A DNA stretch of 64,000 nt from Phorcus lineatus (Eukaryota > Mollusca > Gastropoda > Trochida > Trochidae), in NCBI GenBank assembly GCA_921293015.1, contig OV121092.1, forward strand, positions 44,725,064 through 44,789,063, written 5' to 3'. A program made the position numbers and the translations under genes. This document shows positions 1 to 13,500 of this stretch, one piece after another; position 1 is the stretch's first letter; each line of letters opens with the position of its first letter. The notes beneath the pieces are model-generated. The model was given only the letters and a program-made list of their open reading frames with translations, searched no databases and was not told the origin of the DNA.

Positions 1-86
1 CCTTTAGCAAGTTATATAACTTTTTGCATGGAAAGCTACCATGTAGTCCCCGTGGTCTACGTTATGACTAGGACACCATATAAAGG

Positions 87-346
87 TGGTGAATTGAGGT
101 GATTAAGGGTTTAACGCCGCTTTCAAGAGTATTTCATTTATATCATCGCTGCTAGTAGTATTGCAGGGAGAAAGCCCGCAACACCACTGTGGCAATGCAT
201 TGTGGGGAAACCTGAGAGCATCGGCTGGAACTAGCGAACAATTGGTGGAACTGCACCCGGTGCAGCATTGCACCCAAACCTTACTGCGTGTAGAACAGTT
301 CTGTACCGCAGAAAAAGTTGTCGAGACCCTGGGATTCGACCCACGG
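87..346 (-). mobile_element. tRNA-derived SINE (family 1) with 12-bp target duplication
   Basis: The minus strand reads from a B-box-like GGGTCGAATCCC at the right end into a body shared with copies at 22648 and 62871, ending in ...GGCGTTAAACCC at the left. Near-identical 12-mers flank it: accatataaagg at 75-86 and accatatgaagg at 347-358. Similarity to the other two copies is high over about 250 bp. Short open frames on either strand here are incidental. Confidence 0.85.
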
Positions 347-698
347 ACCATATGAAGGAAGATTACTCACCTTTAAAACTACATCATTGATAACACAGCT
401 AACTTTGATTGCATCCAAACAGTCTTTTCCATTTCTAGCCAAGAATGTGCTTGTATTACTACAGATGTTAGCGAGGGATTTTATGATTTGGGTAACCTTT
501 GGAGTGAATGCCTGGATTAATTCTTTAAAGACTATTTCAAAATCTCATCCAAAAGGAGACTTTCAACCTAAACCTGATTTAGTTCAAGAACGTATAAAGA
601 AGTCGGTTGAAAAGGGTTATTATTCTTATAATGAATTAAAACGTTTGAAAAGATGTGGAATTCAATCATTAAAACTATGCTTGCATGCAAAGAAATAA
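318..698 (+). other. Unrecognised 126-codon open frame downstream of a SINE
   Basis: The frame starts inside the SINE end, so the stated start is unlikely. The later part (after about 480) is Lys/Asn-rich, with KTISKSHPKGDFQPKPDL, and reads like translated AT-rich DNA or an old repeat. No domain was recognised. Between here and 1349 nothing else stands out. Confidence 0.15.
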
Positions 699-1348
699 AC
701 AGACAATAACATGGTATGAATACATACATGCTTGGTATAAATAGAAATTGGGTGATGGTGAAACTGCCATACAAAAATTTAAACAAGATCTAACATTTCT
801 GCGAGATTGCGGCAATAAAATATATTAGCGAGTTTTTTCATGTTTTCCTGTTGATAACCGTTGAACTTGCAAATATCTGCCAAATGTAGACCGATGAGGT
901 TAGCATGCTTAATGTGTGATCGTTATGATCTTATCGTTGGTCATGGATTGGAGCCAAATTCAAATCCGCCAGCCAAACAAAATTCAGTATGCCTTGATGA
1001 AGCAAAATAGACAAGAACTGGCAACACAATGTACAAACAAGATCATTCTGAAGCAAATGATCCGGGGGAGGTGAGTGACATGCTCAACTGAATGCTGGAG
1101 AAAGCCGTGCTTCACTGCGACTCACCATATGTAACTGCCTAAGAGGCAGTGCTGGTGAACTTCCTCGTTTAGGTTTACAACAGTGCAGAAGGGGTTTCAG
1201 GATACCTCTCCTTCCACCATGCATCTGAAATGCAGGGAGTTTTAAACCTGCTACCCGCATCAGGCACATTCGTACAAAAACAAAAGCTCTAGGAATGATA
1301 ATGATGATTTCCACATGCACGCTCCATCATTGCCAAACAAATGATTAG

Positions 1349-1513
1349 TTAATCAAATTGGGGATTTCCTGCACAATCGGGACAGTCTTTTTTGTCACAT
1401 AAGCACGTGCATTGCATGCTATTGTCTACTTCTGCAATTGTGTATTCACACGGGCGTGGGCGTGTACGCTTACTCCAGACTTTTTTCTTCCGAAAGGAAA
1501 CCATGAAGACTAC
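1349..1513 (-). CDS. GPCR last exon: cytoplasmic tail and stop
   Basis: A long pyrimidine tract (ttcatccttcttcctgtccc) leads into the acceptor gcgag. The exon encodes VVFMVSFRKKKVWSKR, which fits the EV...RKKW basic helix 8 after TM7, and ends in TAA at 1349. The tail ends with a cysteine cluster, CTCLCDKKDCPDC, uncommon in this family; palmitoylation or metal binding are possible but not shown. The acceptor is inferred from the frame and the tract. Confidence 0.8.
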   Translation of the reverse strand, partial: VVFMVSFRKKKVWSKRTRPRPCEYTIAEVDNSMQCTCLCDKKDCPDCAGNPQFD

Positions 1514-4500
1514 CTCGCTTTGGGACAGGAAGAAGGATGAAGTCCTTGAACTTCTACGTCTCGTTCTGGAGTTCATCGCCCTGTTAATGCGGAACCGGTT
1601 CCACTTCTTCCTTATTACGCTTTGAACCTAAACATCGACAACATATAATTTAAAACAAATTGAAAAACATATTTTGATCATTATTTTTGTAAAAGAATTT
1701 TTGAATTTTTTTATATGTATCTAGAATTGAATTCATGGAAAAACAAAAACAATGTCCTTCTAAGTTAACGTTTCAAAATATATTTTTAAAAATTTCATAT
1801 TGTTCATATTTTGATAACATGACAGTAATTTTTAAAATAAGCCCGGCAACAGAGTTTATTGATTAAGAGCACATAATGTACGATGATTGATTAATGTGTT
1901 ATCCGGGAAAGTTCATTGATGGATTCGAGTCGAAAAGTTTCAATCGTGAAACTCTCTAAAGTTACTTTTATACTTCTGTGCTCTAATTACAATAATCTGA
2001 TCTATTCTAAATAGGCAGGTTTACAATAAACCTTATGACATAACTAAATTACATGTAATTTATAGATAACAATTTGATGACAACCCTTTGATCAATAATG
2101 TTTAAAATTATCAAGGTTTTTATAACAAATTAAAATGCATTGGTCAATACAATCTAATAAAGTCATTTCAAATTCGTTTTCATGGCGAGTTCATATATTG
2201 GAAATGTAAATAGCGATTTTACTTAATAATGTGTTGTACTCTAGGTTATTTCATTGAGACACTAAACAATAGGTTTGCGTAATTTTCTGGGTTCTTACCT
2301 CAGTATTCATGAAGCAGTACAACACTGTCACAAAGATACCCTGGAAATCGACAGAAAATTGTATTTATACAAATTGTAAAGATTGAAAAGATAAGATAAA
2401 ATTGTCGTCTATAGTTCTCTTTAAGCAAACAGGAAATTCATATCATTTCTCAAATGTTGCATTATTTGCCTCTTCGGTTAATCATGTTTTATGCAAATAT
2501 TCCTATTTATCAAACGTTTATGCTCATTGTGAAGACACAGGTAACAGTTTTAACTTAATACACGTTTGTTCACGAACCTGGTGGATTAGAATATTTCACA
2601 AATATTAACAAACTGAAATTCCTATAAATGACAAACATGCCTTAAAACACAAATGGGTTGTTGTGATGAGGACACATATTTCACTTTTAGTTGGTGTAAT
2701 GCATGTAGAGTTATTTTACAGATATTTACACATTGTTTTCTTCAGCATTTGCATCATTGGTTTCTTTTTAATTTTAATAATTGACGAAAATAGCGAACGA
2801 CCAGTGGAGGAAGCTAGATATACCTGACAGGGCGGTAATATAGCATTGGTGACCCTGTACACCGCCATTAGAATCTTCTTTTCTTCCGTCGGTTTGGCCA
2901 GAAAGAGACAATTTGTGATGCCGAGGAGAGGGAAAAGAACAACAGTAGCCTTGATTGCTTTCCTGTGTGAATAAATGTAAACAGACAGCATTGTTAGCTA
3001 GAAAACAAGGTAGGTTTTTTTTTCATTTTCAACTATACACAAATACTTTAAACTTATCACAATGCACATTGTTCATGTATGAATATAACAACATGAAATA
3101 GTTACGGACAATATTAAATGTCAATGTAAAAAATATAGCAACAGGAGTATTTCTAATTGCTTCTGTACTATAGGTGCTTTTTCCAAGGATGCATGCTAAT
3201 GAATTCTACTTATGACCCCAAATAAATAATATTTTTCTGAAAATAGTCGTCATTGTTATTGAATTATTCTTTCAGTTGGACATACTTTTTAAACAATTAA
3301 TATGAACTATAAAAAGACTTCTCATCAGAGCTGCTAAATAACAAAAGATAAATATAGCCGTAATTTTAAATGAATGTATTTGCTTTTAAGACGAGAAATA
3401 AACAGCTTTATGTTGAAAAGATCAATGGACAATATACTTACCTAATTCGTCTTGATTCTATTGTATTGTGCGCCCGTAGTTTTGTAATCAACACTCTGAT
3501 TATGTTGATCAAAAATGAGAGATTTATCTGAAATTGAAATGCCACGTAGCATCATTCAGTTGCACGTCCTGTTGTGAAAGAATATCCATCGCACCATTTG
3601 TTGTTCTAAGAAGTCTTTTACATTTGCATTAAACAAATTTTTGAGAAAATAACATTTTTTTAATATAGATTTTTTCATATTATACATATTTATGTCGGAG
3701 TTCATATTTACCACAAGAGCTATCAAGATAGGAGCAAATATGATATAGATGAATGGTGACTTTGAGGAGCCATTCCAGCATTTTTCCTCATAGAAAAAGT
3801 GGGTAAAAATAGCCCAGGCTGCTGTGATAAGAGCTGGTATCACTGTAAGAGAAGCAGGTTACAGAAATGAATATCACACAAGTCCAGGACTCGTCTAAAG
3901 TAGTAATTGATACGACAATCCCATTTTTCCAAATCAATGATGCAATTTTCTCATCGAAACAAATGAAGTATTCTAGAAAATGAATTGGAAGTGAATAAGG
4001 TGAAAAAAATAGTATCGATATAATCAAATTTAATGGACCAGATAAAATTTTAATCGACAGAATAATGATACTGTCAATAAGGAACCAGCAAGTGATATTT
4101 GAATCGTTATGGGTGATATTCCATCATTGTTTCAATAGATTAGTAGATTGTCCAACAAATTATTTTTTTCAGAACAATTGTTTAATGCTACGAACTTACC
4201 CCATCCAATGAAGTAAAACAGTTTGAAAGGTGCATCCGACCTGAATACTGACACAACGAGGCGATTGTGGAGGAAAATTCCCTCGACCAGCATCCAGGAG
4301 AAAGTGGCCACAACAGAGTACCAGCGCAGAGCTACGAACACTTTACAGAGCCAATCCTGTAACGGAAACAGATATCACGATGTGAATGATAAGTAAAGCG
4401 CAGCGTTCTCTAACACACAAATACGGTAACATCCGTGAGCAGTGGTGTTATCAGGATACACGTCGCAAACAATATGTTACTGAACACAAACTCCTGATAA

Positions 4501-7500
4501 ATAGAAAACATCTAATATTTTGTGCAAAATCATGGCAACTGACCATTACAGGCCTTTAAAATATACTTCAAAACCAAAGGCAAAGTTAGATTCAGGGTTG
4601 TGAAATTTCGATTCATTTATCATCCTTGAACAATTCAAAGCCAAAATTAAACAGATTACTCTGATACAGATACAGATATTCTCATGGATTATTTTCTACA
4701 TGGAGTTTCTACATTTTCAATTGAAAGTAAAATGTAAAGTTCTGGAAACCTCGTTTTCAAAACTTCGTTGGTTTAAATGGTTTAAAGAATATACTTACCA
4801 CATCTCTATAGGTGTTTTGTCTTTTGGACACGTATGGTTCAAACATAATCATGATCAGTATAAAACGGAAAATAAAGGCCACCACCAAGTTTTTGTGTAT
4901 GAATATCCGACTGCACTGCAGTGACCTGAAGCAAAATATTGTTTTCATTATATAAGGCGTTACGTGAATGACGTTTTATGAAACGCTTGACGAAAATTTG
5001 TTAAATATTCTTCCTTATGTAAATCGGCATTCAGACATACACGTATTTGTACATCTACTTTACTCCTGATACAGATATATATAGATCTGGAAACGGTGCA
5101 TTTAGAACAAATGCTTCCATCCATAAACCATGACGTATATGTTTTCTATGACCACTAAAAAAGTTTTTTAGAGCAAATATGACATGTAATGTTTTTTTAC
5201 AAAGTTGCATTTCATCATATTCATCATTGAATCCATGAAAAGCGGAGTGTACGGTCAAAGCTTTCTCCTAGATCCACTTTTACAGAAATAGATAAAAGAT
5301 AGACATCTATGCATATATAGTGCAAGTTTACTTACCTGAAGTAACAGAAGATGAAGAGAGTGATCATGAGAAAGGTGAGAGATATGATACTGCCGGCGTA
5401 GTATACGTCTATCAGTACTTTGGCTAAGTGTATCTGAAATGTATCATGAATCAAAGAATATTCCAGGTATAATTATTTGCAATAGGAATTAGTGAAAGCT
5501 GTGCACTATATACATTGGATTCAGCTTTAACATATATATATATATATATATATATGCATTTCTGGTCAACTTTATATTTTCTATCTACAGATTAACACGT
5601 TTTCTCTGTATTTGTTTCAATTATCGTTGGAATTTCCTATATGTATAATCAACTGCCAATTGTATAATAGTGTCATGTCGTATCCTTCGGACACCTGCAT
5701 GTACCACTGAAAGATAATATATTGTATAAAATTCTCATAAGTACACATATCATTTCTCAATCAATGTACGTGTTTGATTCTGTCGTGTGTAAACCAATCT
5801 GTCACCTTATATAACGAGATCATTGGAGATCAAGGCTCATTTACACACTTCCGCTTCCTACAGTGGTATCAGAGGCTCGAGATACACATTTTGCATTAGG
5901 TTTAAATTCTTTCTTTTTGTTTAATGAAATATTTCATACAAACTTTAACCCTTTCATAAAGCAAAGATGAGCCGTCATATAAAGGTAACATCTATCTAGT
6001 TTTTGGAAGATAAATAATTTCCCGTAATGGTTTGAGTCAGGTTTCCTCGGAAACCACACAATACTGGCATGCAAGGTTTAACCAAGAACAGGCACATCCA
6101 GGGACAATTATTGAGACACATCTGTACATCATAGTGATTAAATGTGTTCATTTAAATTCAACGATAAGTGTCTAAGTTATAAACGGAGCTATATGTAAAC
6201 GGAAATACTGAGAAACTTTGTACAAGTTAAGCAAAACACAAAAAAACTCATCAATATATCAAAGTGATTAAATGTGTCGAGTTTCTTCATTTTAAAACAA
6301 TTTGTGTCGGAGTTATAAGAGGACAAAATGACGGGAAAGCGGAGAAAATTTGCATAAATTGTGATTGTAAGGTGCTCAAACACACAAAAGAGACATAAAC
6401 ACATCATAATGATTACTTGTGTCAAGTTCCTTTAACTTCAAACAATTAGTGTCTAAGTTCGAAATTGATGTGAAAAGCCGAGAAATTTAACAGAAATATA
6501 CAAATTTGGGACCGAAACATACTTAAGGCACATCTATACATAGTGACTAAATGTGTCAATTTTTATGGCATTCAAAATATTAGTGTCTAAGTAATAAGGG
6601 TATAAACTTTAAGCCTGATATGACGACAGCTGTTTGTAACTTAACTTAACTTAAGTCGAGGGCAGTTTCCTGATTAACTCACTGTGATATGAATGGATTT
6701 TAATTAAAAATTAAGAAATTATTACACTCCAATTTCGGTAAAAAAAATAATCAATTAGGACACACTTCCCCAGGTTATACTCGCATCTATTCAATGTGCT
6801 AATTTCCTTACATCGTCCTCCTGTAGGTCGTCGTTATACTGAGTTGGAATACAAGCACTGTAGTCAGTCCAGTTCCCTTTCCAGTCTCCGTTCGGCAAAC
6901 ACGTCCGGTGTGACTTCCCCGGGTTAGCTGTGTACAGCGGAAATATATTATAACTGTTTACAGAGTAATTACTCCAGCTAAATGTTAACAGATACCTACT
7001 TTCATTATATACAGTGGAATCTGTCTATATTGACATCTGTCTAATCCGACATCATTTTTCGGTCCCGGCAGAGCTTCTATATGACATTGAACATTTACCA
7101 ATCCGACACTCATTTTTCTCCGGTCCCAGCGAGTGGCGGTTTAGACAGATTCCACTGTAATGCTTGTATATACATTCACGTGATACAGATTTCCTAATTG
7201 AGATGGCATGATTGAAGTATTCTGTTTCGAAATGGTAAAAATGACTTCTTTGGCAATTCCCTGTTCATGCAAGTTGTTTTATCCGCTATGGTTGTACCTG
7301 ATCCATTGTTGAAGGGACAGGAACTGTACACAGTCGTATTTCCTGGTGTGGCTCCCCAACATTGTATCCCATCATGAATCGGTGGACAGAAAATACCTGT
7401 ACAACAAAGGGTAAAAAAAGGTCATAAGATATCAGGGTAAACAAAACCTACAATAGAAATGCATAGCAAATGATAGTGTTTAAAATTATTGTAACACTGG

Positions 7501-10500
7501 TTTAGTTTCGACAGGTCATGTATGCAATAATACAAATTGGAAATATTGACTGACTGTCTGGAGGGATTTTTTCTATTGACGATAGTATGATCATAATTGT
7601 ATCAACGGTGCACGGTCGAAACATGAAAAGTCACTGTGATGTTTTCTCGTCACTGAAGGCCGTCAAATTCCAAGTCTTGAGTAGAACATTTTTTCGTGAT
7701 TCAGAAGTAATTAATCAACAATTTTGCCAAGTCGGTAACTTAATGTCTAATGGGGTCTGTTTAGCAGATTGTCGATCACAAATAATCCTTGGAGTTATCC
7801 GTTAATGTTAAAAACCAAGCCTTGTATTAAATCTATGAAGACATAGAAAAAAAGCAACATATTTCTTTTTTTTTCAAATGAACGGTAGAACGAAGTGCAT
7901 GTTACCATGTCAATGATTTCTTCATTTGACAGTCTTTATATGATGTGTTATAGTTATTTTGTACTTTAAGGGTGGCAAAAATGTTAGTAAAACAATTAAA
8001 ACGAAAAAGATATCAATACCCTAAAAGCTCAAAATGTTCGAACGGATTATTTAATACTAAGACCAGTGTAATAGTTTACTGTGAGGACAGAGAAACTCAA
8101 GCTACACATTTGCTAAGAATAAGAGGTTCTTACTTTTGAATGGCGGCTAAAAATAGTGATGCAATATCAATAATGATCAACCTGTGCTTATAAGACTACT
8201 ACTATCACAGATAATTTCAAATAAAAAACAATTTCACTGAACCAATGAAGAAAATATAATTTAAAAATTACAAGGTGTCAGAAAGGATAGCAAGATATCA
8301 AGTGTGTATTTCCCTAGTATGTGCGTCATCAATAGTATTATGTGCAGCAAGTGTTCCTAGCAGACCAAAGGATTACTTAATGTATTTAGCTCACCAATCA
8401 GATCACTAGATTTAAACACAGTCAACTGAGGCATGCACATGTCAGTGAATATATACTGTAAAAAGGTATGAAAGCAATTCATAGTGCCCGTTTAGCTAAT
8501 CCTTTCCTTCACCAGTCCACGCGTCAGTCTTGGTATTAACAATAAGGATGATGGTTGGAATTAACGATGCGACCATCTTCATTGAAGTCTTGGAGAAATC
8601 ATTTGAGTCATATGTTTGATAAGGGTAATTTCAGTCTCCTAACACAGCGTTTATACGTCTCATATTCTTCAACTCTACCTGTTATATATGTTTGTTATAT
8701 TCTTGGTTCTAGTAATCTCGATAAATGAAAGTTCACGTAATTGTACTCTCCACGACCCCGGAAACAAACCAACGGCTACTTAAAAAACAAATTAATTACA
8801 GCAACAACTTTGATTGCAACCAATCAGAATCCTGCCTGTCGAGAAAGTGTTCCCGTAGATAAAGATCCTTGCAAAGAAACGCCTCTTGGAATGCAGAAGT
8901 CACGAATATATATATCTTGATTGTCTGTTGACGTAACGTACAGGATGGAATTACTTGAATATGCTTTCATTTCCCTGTTGGAAACCTTTTACAAGCTCTC
9001 ATGACCTCCTTTGTGCAACAACCCCAGGATGATCTGACATCTGCAGTGGCTTTAGCATGTACAGTTGACAAAAAGATCAGTTTATTTCTCTTCGTGTTAG
9101 CGCCAACATATAATGTTAATCACAAGATGAACAAAATGCAACATGAGGAACGTTAATTTGCAAAAGAATTTATTAAAAATCTCAACCAAATAGAATCATC
9201 ATAGCATATGAAGCAGACAGACACATATTTTAATGTTAAGCTAAATGAATTAAATTAAACAACATTCGTCACCCTCTTGATTGAAAATAATAACCGCTTT
9301 TCGATTTAATATTTGGAGATTCCCATCATTTCGTCCTTGTCTGCCCAGGAAGGACAGGATGCGTGGCAGCGGAAATAAGGTTATGATCAAATTTATTTTT
9401 GGTTTGATACAGGTTTTCGATTTCAATTTGTTTGATTTTTCGAACAAACCTGGTGCTGATTTCAAACAAGTACAAGCATGCAACTCTCGTAACAACCAGC
9501 ATTTGATTGAAAATGAGAAAATACTTTCTGGTTTGTACTTCAGACTTTAAGTCTTTTATTTCTATATTTCATTATGCCGCGTTGCTTGTACCGAACACTT
9601 TCTTTACACTCTGACTTCAAGTTTTTGCAACCCTACTTGGAACACTTTCCAGATTAAGTAACTGCATCTACAACATCTTAGGCACCTTACAAATAATAAA
9701 CAGTCATGCCCCTGAAAAGAGTTTTGCTAGCCATGAAATACTGCAAATGGACTGGTAAAGATAGATAACTAAGCAAATTATGTCCCAGTCAGATATAGTT
9801 CATTGCGAATATGAAGTACAGAGTAGTAATTAAATGCATATTTCACTGTGCACTTTTCTGAAAACTTTGCTGAAGGCATGTAGTAATTGGATTTATAAGT
9901 ACACACCATACTGGATAAAATGTTAACAGTGTAACTAATAATGCCTTGGATAAAACACGTAATGAAATATGTTCTCTTCTTTTCTGTGAGCAACTTTAGT
10001 GAGAACGTTAAATCAACAGTGGCAAATGATAATATTACAATACAGCAGTAATATACTCCAGAAAACGTTCATATAATTTGACACTGAGAGATAAAGAATT
10101 AAATTCACAATCATACGCGTCAAAATGGCTGGTTATATTTTCAATAAGATACATCTCATCATGTCCACTTCATTTACTAAATAAAGTTCACTGTAACTTG
10201 TAACACGCCAGTTTCCTTAACTTGCACTGAATCACTTGCAAGTGTTTGTTGTTTTAAAACTTCTTCGGTGTTGGATTAACAATTTCTAAGTATTAATCTT
10301 TCTTCTAAGTTTCCTCTGTTGATAGTTTACAATAATGTTGCAATTTACGACAGATATTCAACTTTTTTTTCACAGAAAATAAGTCTTACACATGCTGGGG
10401 CGCAATCTTGTCTTTGCGGGTTTATGCTAATCATGGTAGCTATGTGTGGTCTGGAGAAGCAAAAAGGATAAGGTTGTGTGTTGATTCGAAATCATTTCAG

Positions 10501-13500
10501 ATCCGGTTGACATAAACCTACTCTGTATGAGAAAAAAATCTTTATATAAATTGTGCAACTTTATCATCATTCGAGTTTAAAGATATATTCATGTATTACA
10601 TATTATAAGCACTCTCTAGATTGATTCATAGATTTGTTTATCATCCAGCAACATGCAACGCACTGTGTCAACTGGTTGACTATTTGATAAGGAGGTGTGC
10701 AGCTTATTAGGATAAATGTCATAAACCTGCAAGTTACCAACAGCAAAATAACACATATTTTTTAAAGACTTATAAAGGAATAATTTATTATATTCCATAA
10801 CGTATCAGATAAGATATTAGATAATTCTAAAATCCTGTGTTCACCACAATAATACAAAAGTTGTCAAAGTGAACTATTAGAGATTCCCTTTCTTTTGCAG
10901 TGTCTCAGTCCACGCACAGGATGTGCTGAACAGTGAAAGACACTGGCAGGGATTGTTTATACCCGGGAGCACCAATGGGGACCACCCAGGAAACTGTTTA
11001 AGATAAATTACAAGTTTACATGAAGACATGTACATAAAATCCCTGAACAAATAATTGTTGATTCGATCTACCACTAACGAATATTAATGGCGATGCATAC
11101 GAAACACTTGTTGACTTCTTCTCAAGACAATTCTTTGAAAAGCATGTTTCAATTTATCCTAACTTATAATTGGAGTTATAAATGTGAAACAATCGTTTTT
11201 ATCGGCTTCCATTGCTAATGACGCGAATCGAAACTGAAAAGGCAAAATAAAGTATCGAGGACCTTTATGATGATTTACTTGGAATTAAAGCTTATTAAAA
11301 TATTCGATATCAATATGTGTTTACTACAAGATTGTAACATATATTTTAAGAAATGTAGCATCAGAGTTTGTTAACGATGGCACTCATAATTGTGGGTTCA
11401 TTTAACGGATCATTACCACAACAAGTGTCCATTAGCTGCCAGACAGACATTGAGTGGATGGATAGAAGTTATCCAACGTTATGAAGAAAATGTACAATTC
11501 TATAAATGGACCCACATCTGTAATTCAAATGGTGTATACCTTTCTTATTTATATAGGGCTCTTTAGGCCCACCTGATTACCGATTATAGGGAGAAAGAAT
11601 GTGGTGATGTGTTACTTACACAGTCTATGTGTGCCATTTTAACAACGGGGTTTCTTTTCTAGTTATTCAAGGGATTCCGCCACTAAACGATGCTTAAGAT
11701 GTCATCATTTTATAAGAAAATGATACTATTTCACCCCTTTTTTGAAGACTCTTGTACAACTTTTAAGAAAAGGTTTTATTCCTACGAGAATACAAAGTTG
11801 CTGATGCATATACCATAAATGGATATAACTGTCTTTATCATTTTAACATAGATGTTACACTGAGGAAAATTAGAAAGATTAACAAAAGATATATAGAGGA
11901 TATTTAATTAAGTTTGTCAAATACGATGTTTATCTCATCGAGTGGTGGGGTTGAAGCTGATATTTTCATGAGTGGCGCAACTTCAACCCAACCACGAGAT
12001 GAGATAAACATTGTATTTGACAAACTTAATAAAATATTCTATTTATTATATAAATTCTTTCTAATTTTGTTGATTTTTAGTGTTTATGATGTCTATAAAC
12101 ATTTCTTAACCCTAAAAGTAGTCCCGGCACAAAGAGGCCCTGGAAGGTTCACCAGCAGTGACGATATATTATATCGCTACTGTCACCAGTGACGATATAT
12201 TATATCACTACTGTAACCACATACAAGGTTAATTTCACTGATAAATCCCAGTATTTCATTGCTTATCATATAATAAAACTCTGTAATTGGTATAAATAAA
12301 ATGGTTGATCTAAGATGCCTAACAAACCGCAGAGAGCTTCACTTCGTGACACGCTGAAGTTAAAATATGGAACATGTGACTGTATCAGCCTTGGGCACCC
12401 ACATGTAAAACATGAATATTTTCAGTTCATTTAGGCATGTATTTCCGGTAGGCTAGATATCAACTGGCGATGAAAGTTATTTGTCAACATGACATCAACT
12501 TCACGGAATAGCTGCGCAAAGTCCGTCTGTCATTTCTTCATCTGATTCTCATGCATTCGATCAGGAATATTTTGACGAAGCTATCTGTTTGTGCTAGTAT
12601 TTGAGAAAATTAAGCTTGTGACGTCATAGTAATTTCAGAATAAGTTCCGGCACTTAGCCTCTGTGCTTTGCATAGGTATCCGTATGTGACGCCAACGGAT
12701 ACGAAAATACCGATTGGCTTTACTATGCCGAGAACACTATCCATCGAAGATAAATTTAGTTTTTTTCATAATCGAACACAAATTTTCTTATTTTGAGATA
12801 AGTAAAGGCCATCGTAAACTTCACTTTTTGTGCCGAGAGCGTAAGTCTTGTTAATATAAACAATGTTCAAATGGATAGTCTTTGATTGAATTGAACAACT
12901 ATATACACATCACGATCACAACAATACAGGTCCCCAAGACGGATGAAGGCTTTGACATTATGATCTGTATTTATCTTTGTAAGAGATATAATTCTTAACT
13001 TCAAGAGTACTTCCAATAGTGAACAACACAGATCTTATAGCTTCAGGCTCTCGATAGATGTCCTTCTCAACCTTTTTATCAACGAACAAACAACAAAAAC
13101 ATAGAGCTTAAAGAAAGAACTAAGAAAATGAAGAATGATGACCTCAAGCAGATTTGACACTTGAAAGATGTTTGACTTTTGTTTTGGTCGTGATGTTGAA
13201 CACGATTGAAAATGAAAAATAAAAAGTCAACATGAAATCATATGTAACAGCATAAAAGTAAACTGTCAACAAAAACGAGTTTACACACCTTATGGTTTGA
13301 AACTATCCATTTAGCAAACAGGTTTTGGTTAAAGATGCACAAAACACTTATAAAATAATAGTAATTCCGGAAACTAGTACTAGTATTTTTTCAAAGAGAT
13401 TTTTTCGTCAGCTTTGAAGGTCCATCAAGATCAGTGATATAGAGTCACAAGACAATAACGTTGGTGTTCAAAGTCAACTCTATTACCAGTTTGATCGCTA

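Noticed and set aside
103..355. Open frames on both strands of 60-80 codons
   Set aside because: They lie within a SINE; the same frames recur degraded in other copies.
3788..4027. 79-codon minus-strand frame extending upstream of the TM4 exon
   Set aside because: It is an out-of-phase frame overlapping the exon acceptor; the spliced reading keeps the receptor motifs.
9250..9550. Overlapping 80-90 codon frames on both strands
   Set aside because: Neither resembles a protein family; the location inside the receptor intron and AT-rich composition suggest chance.
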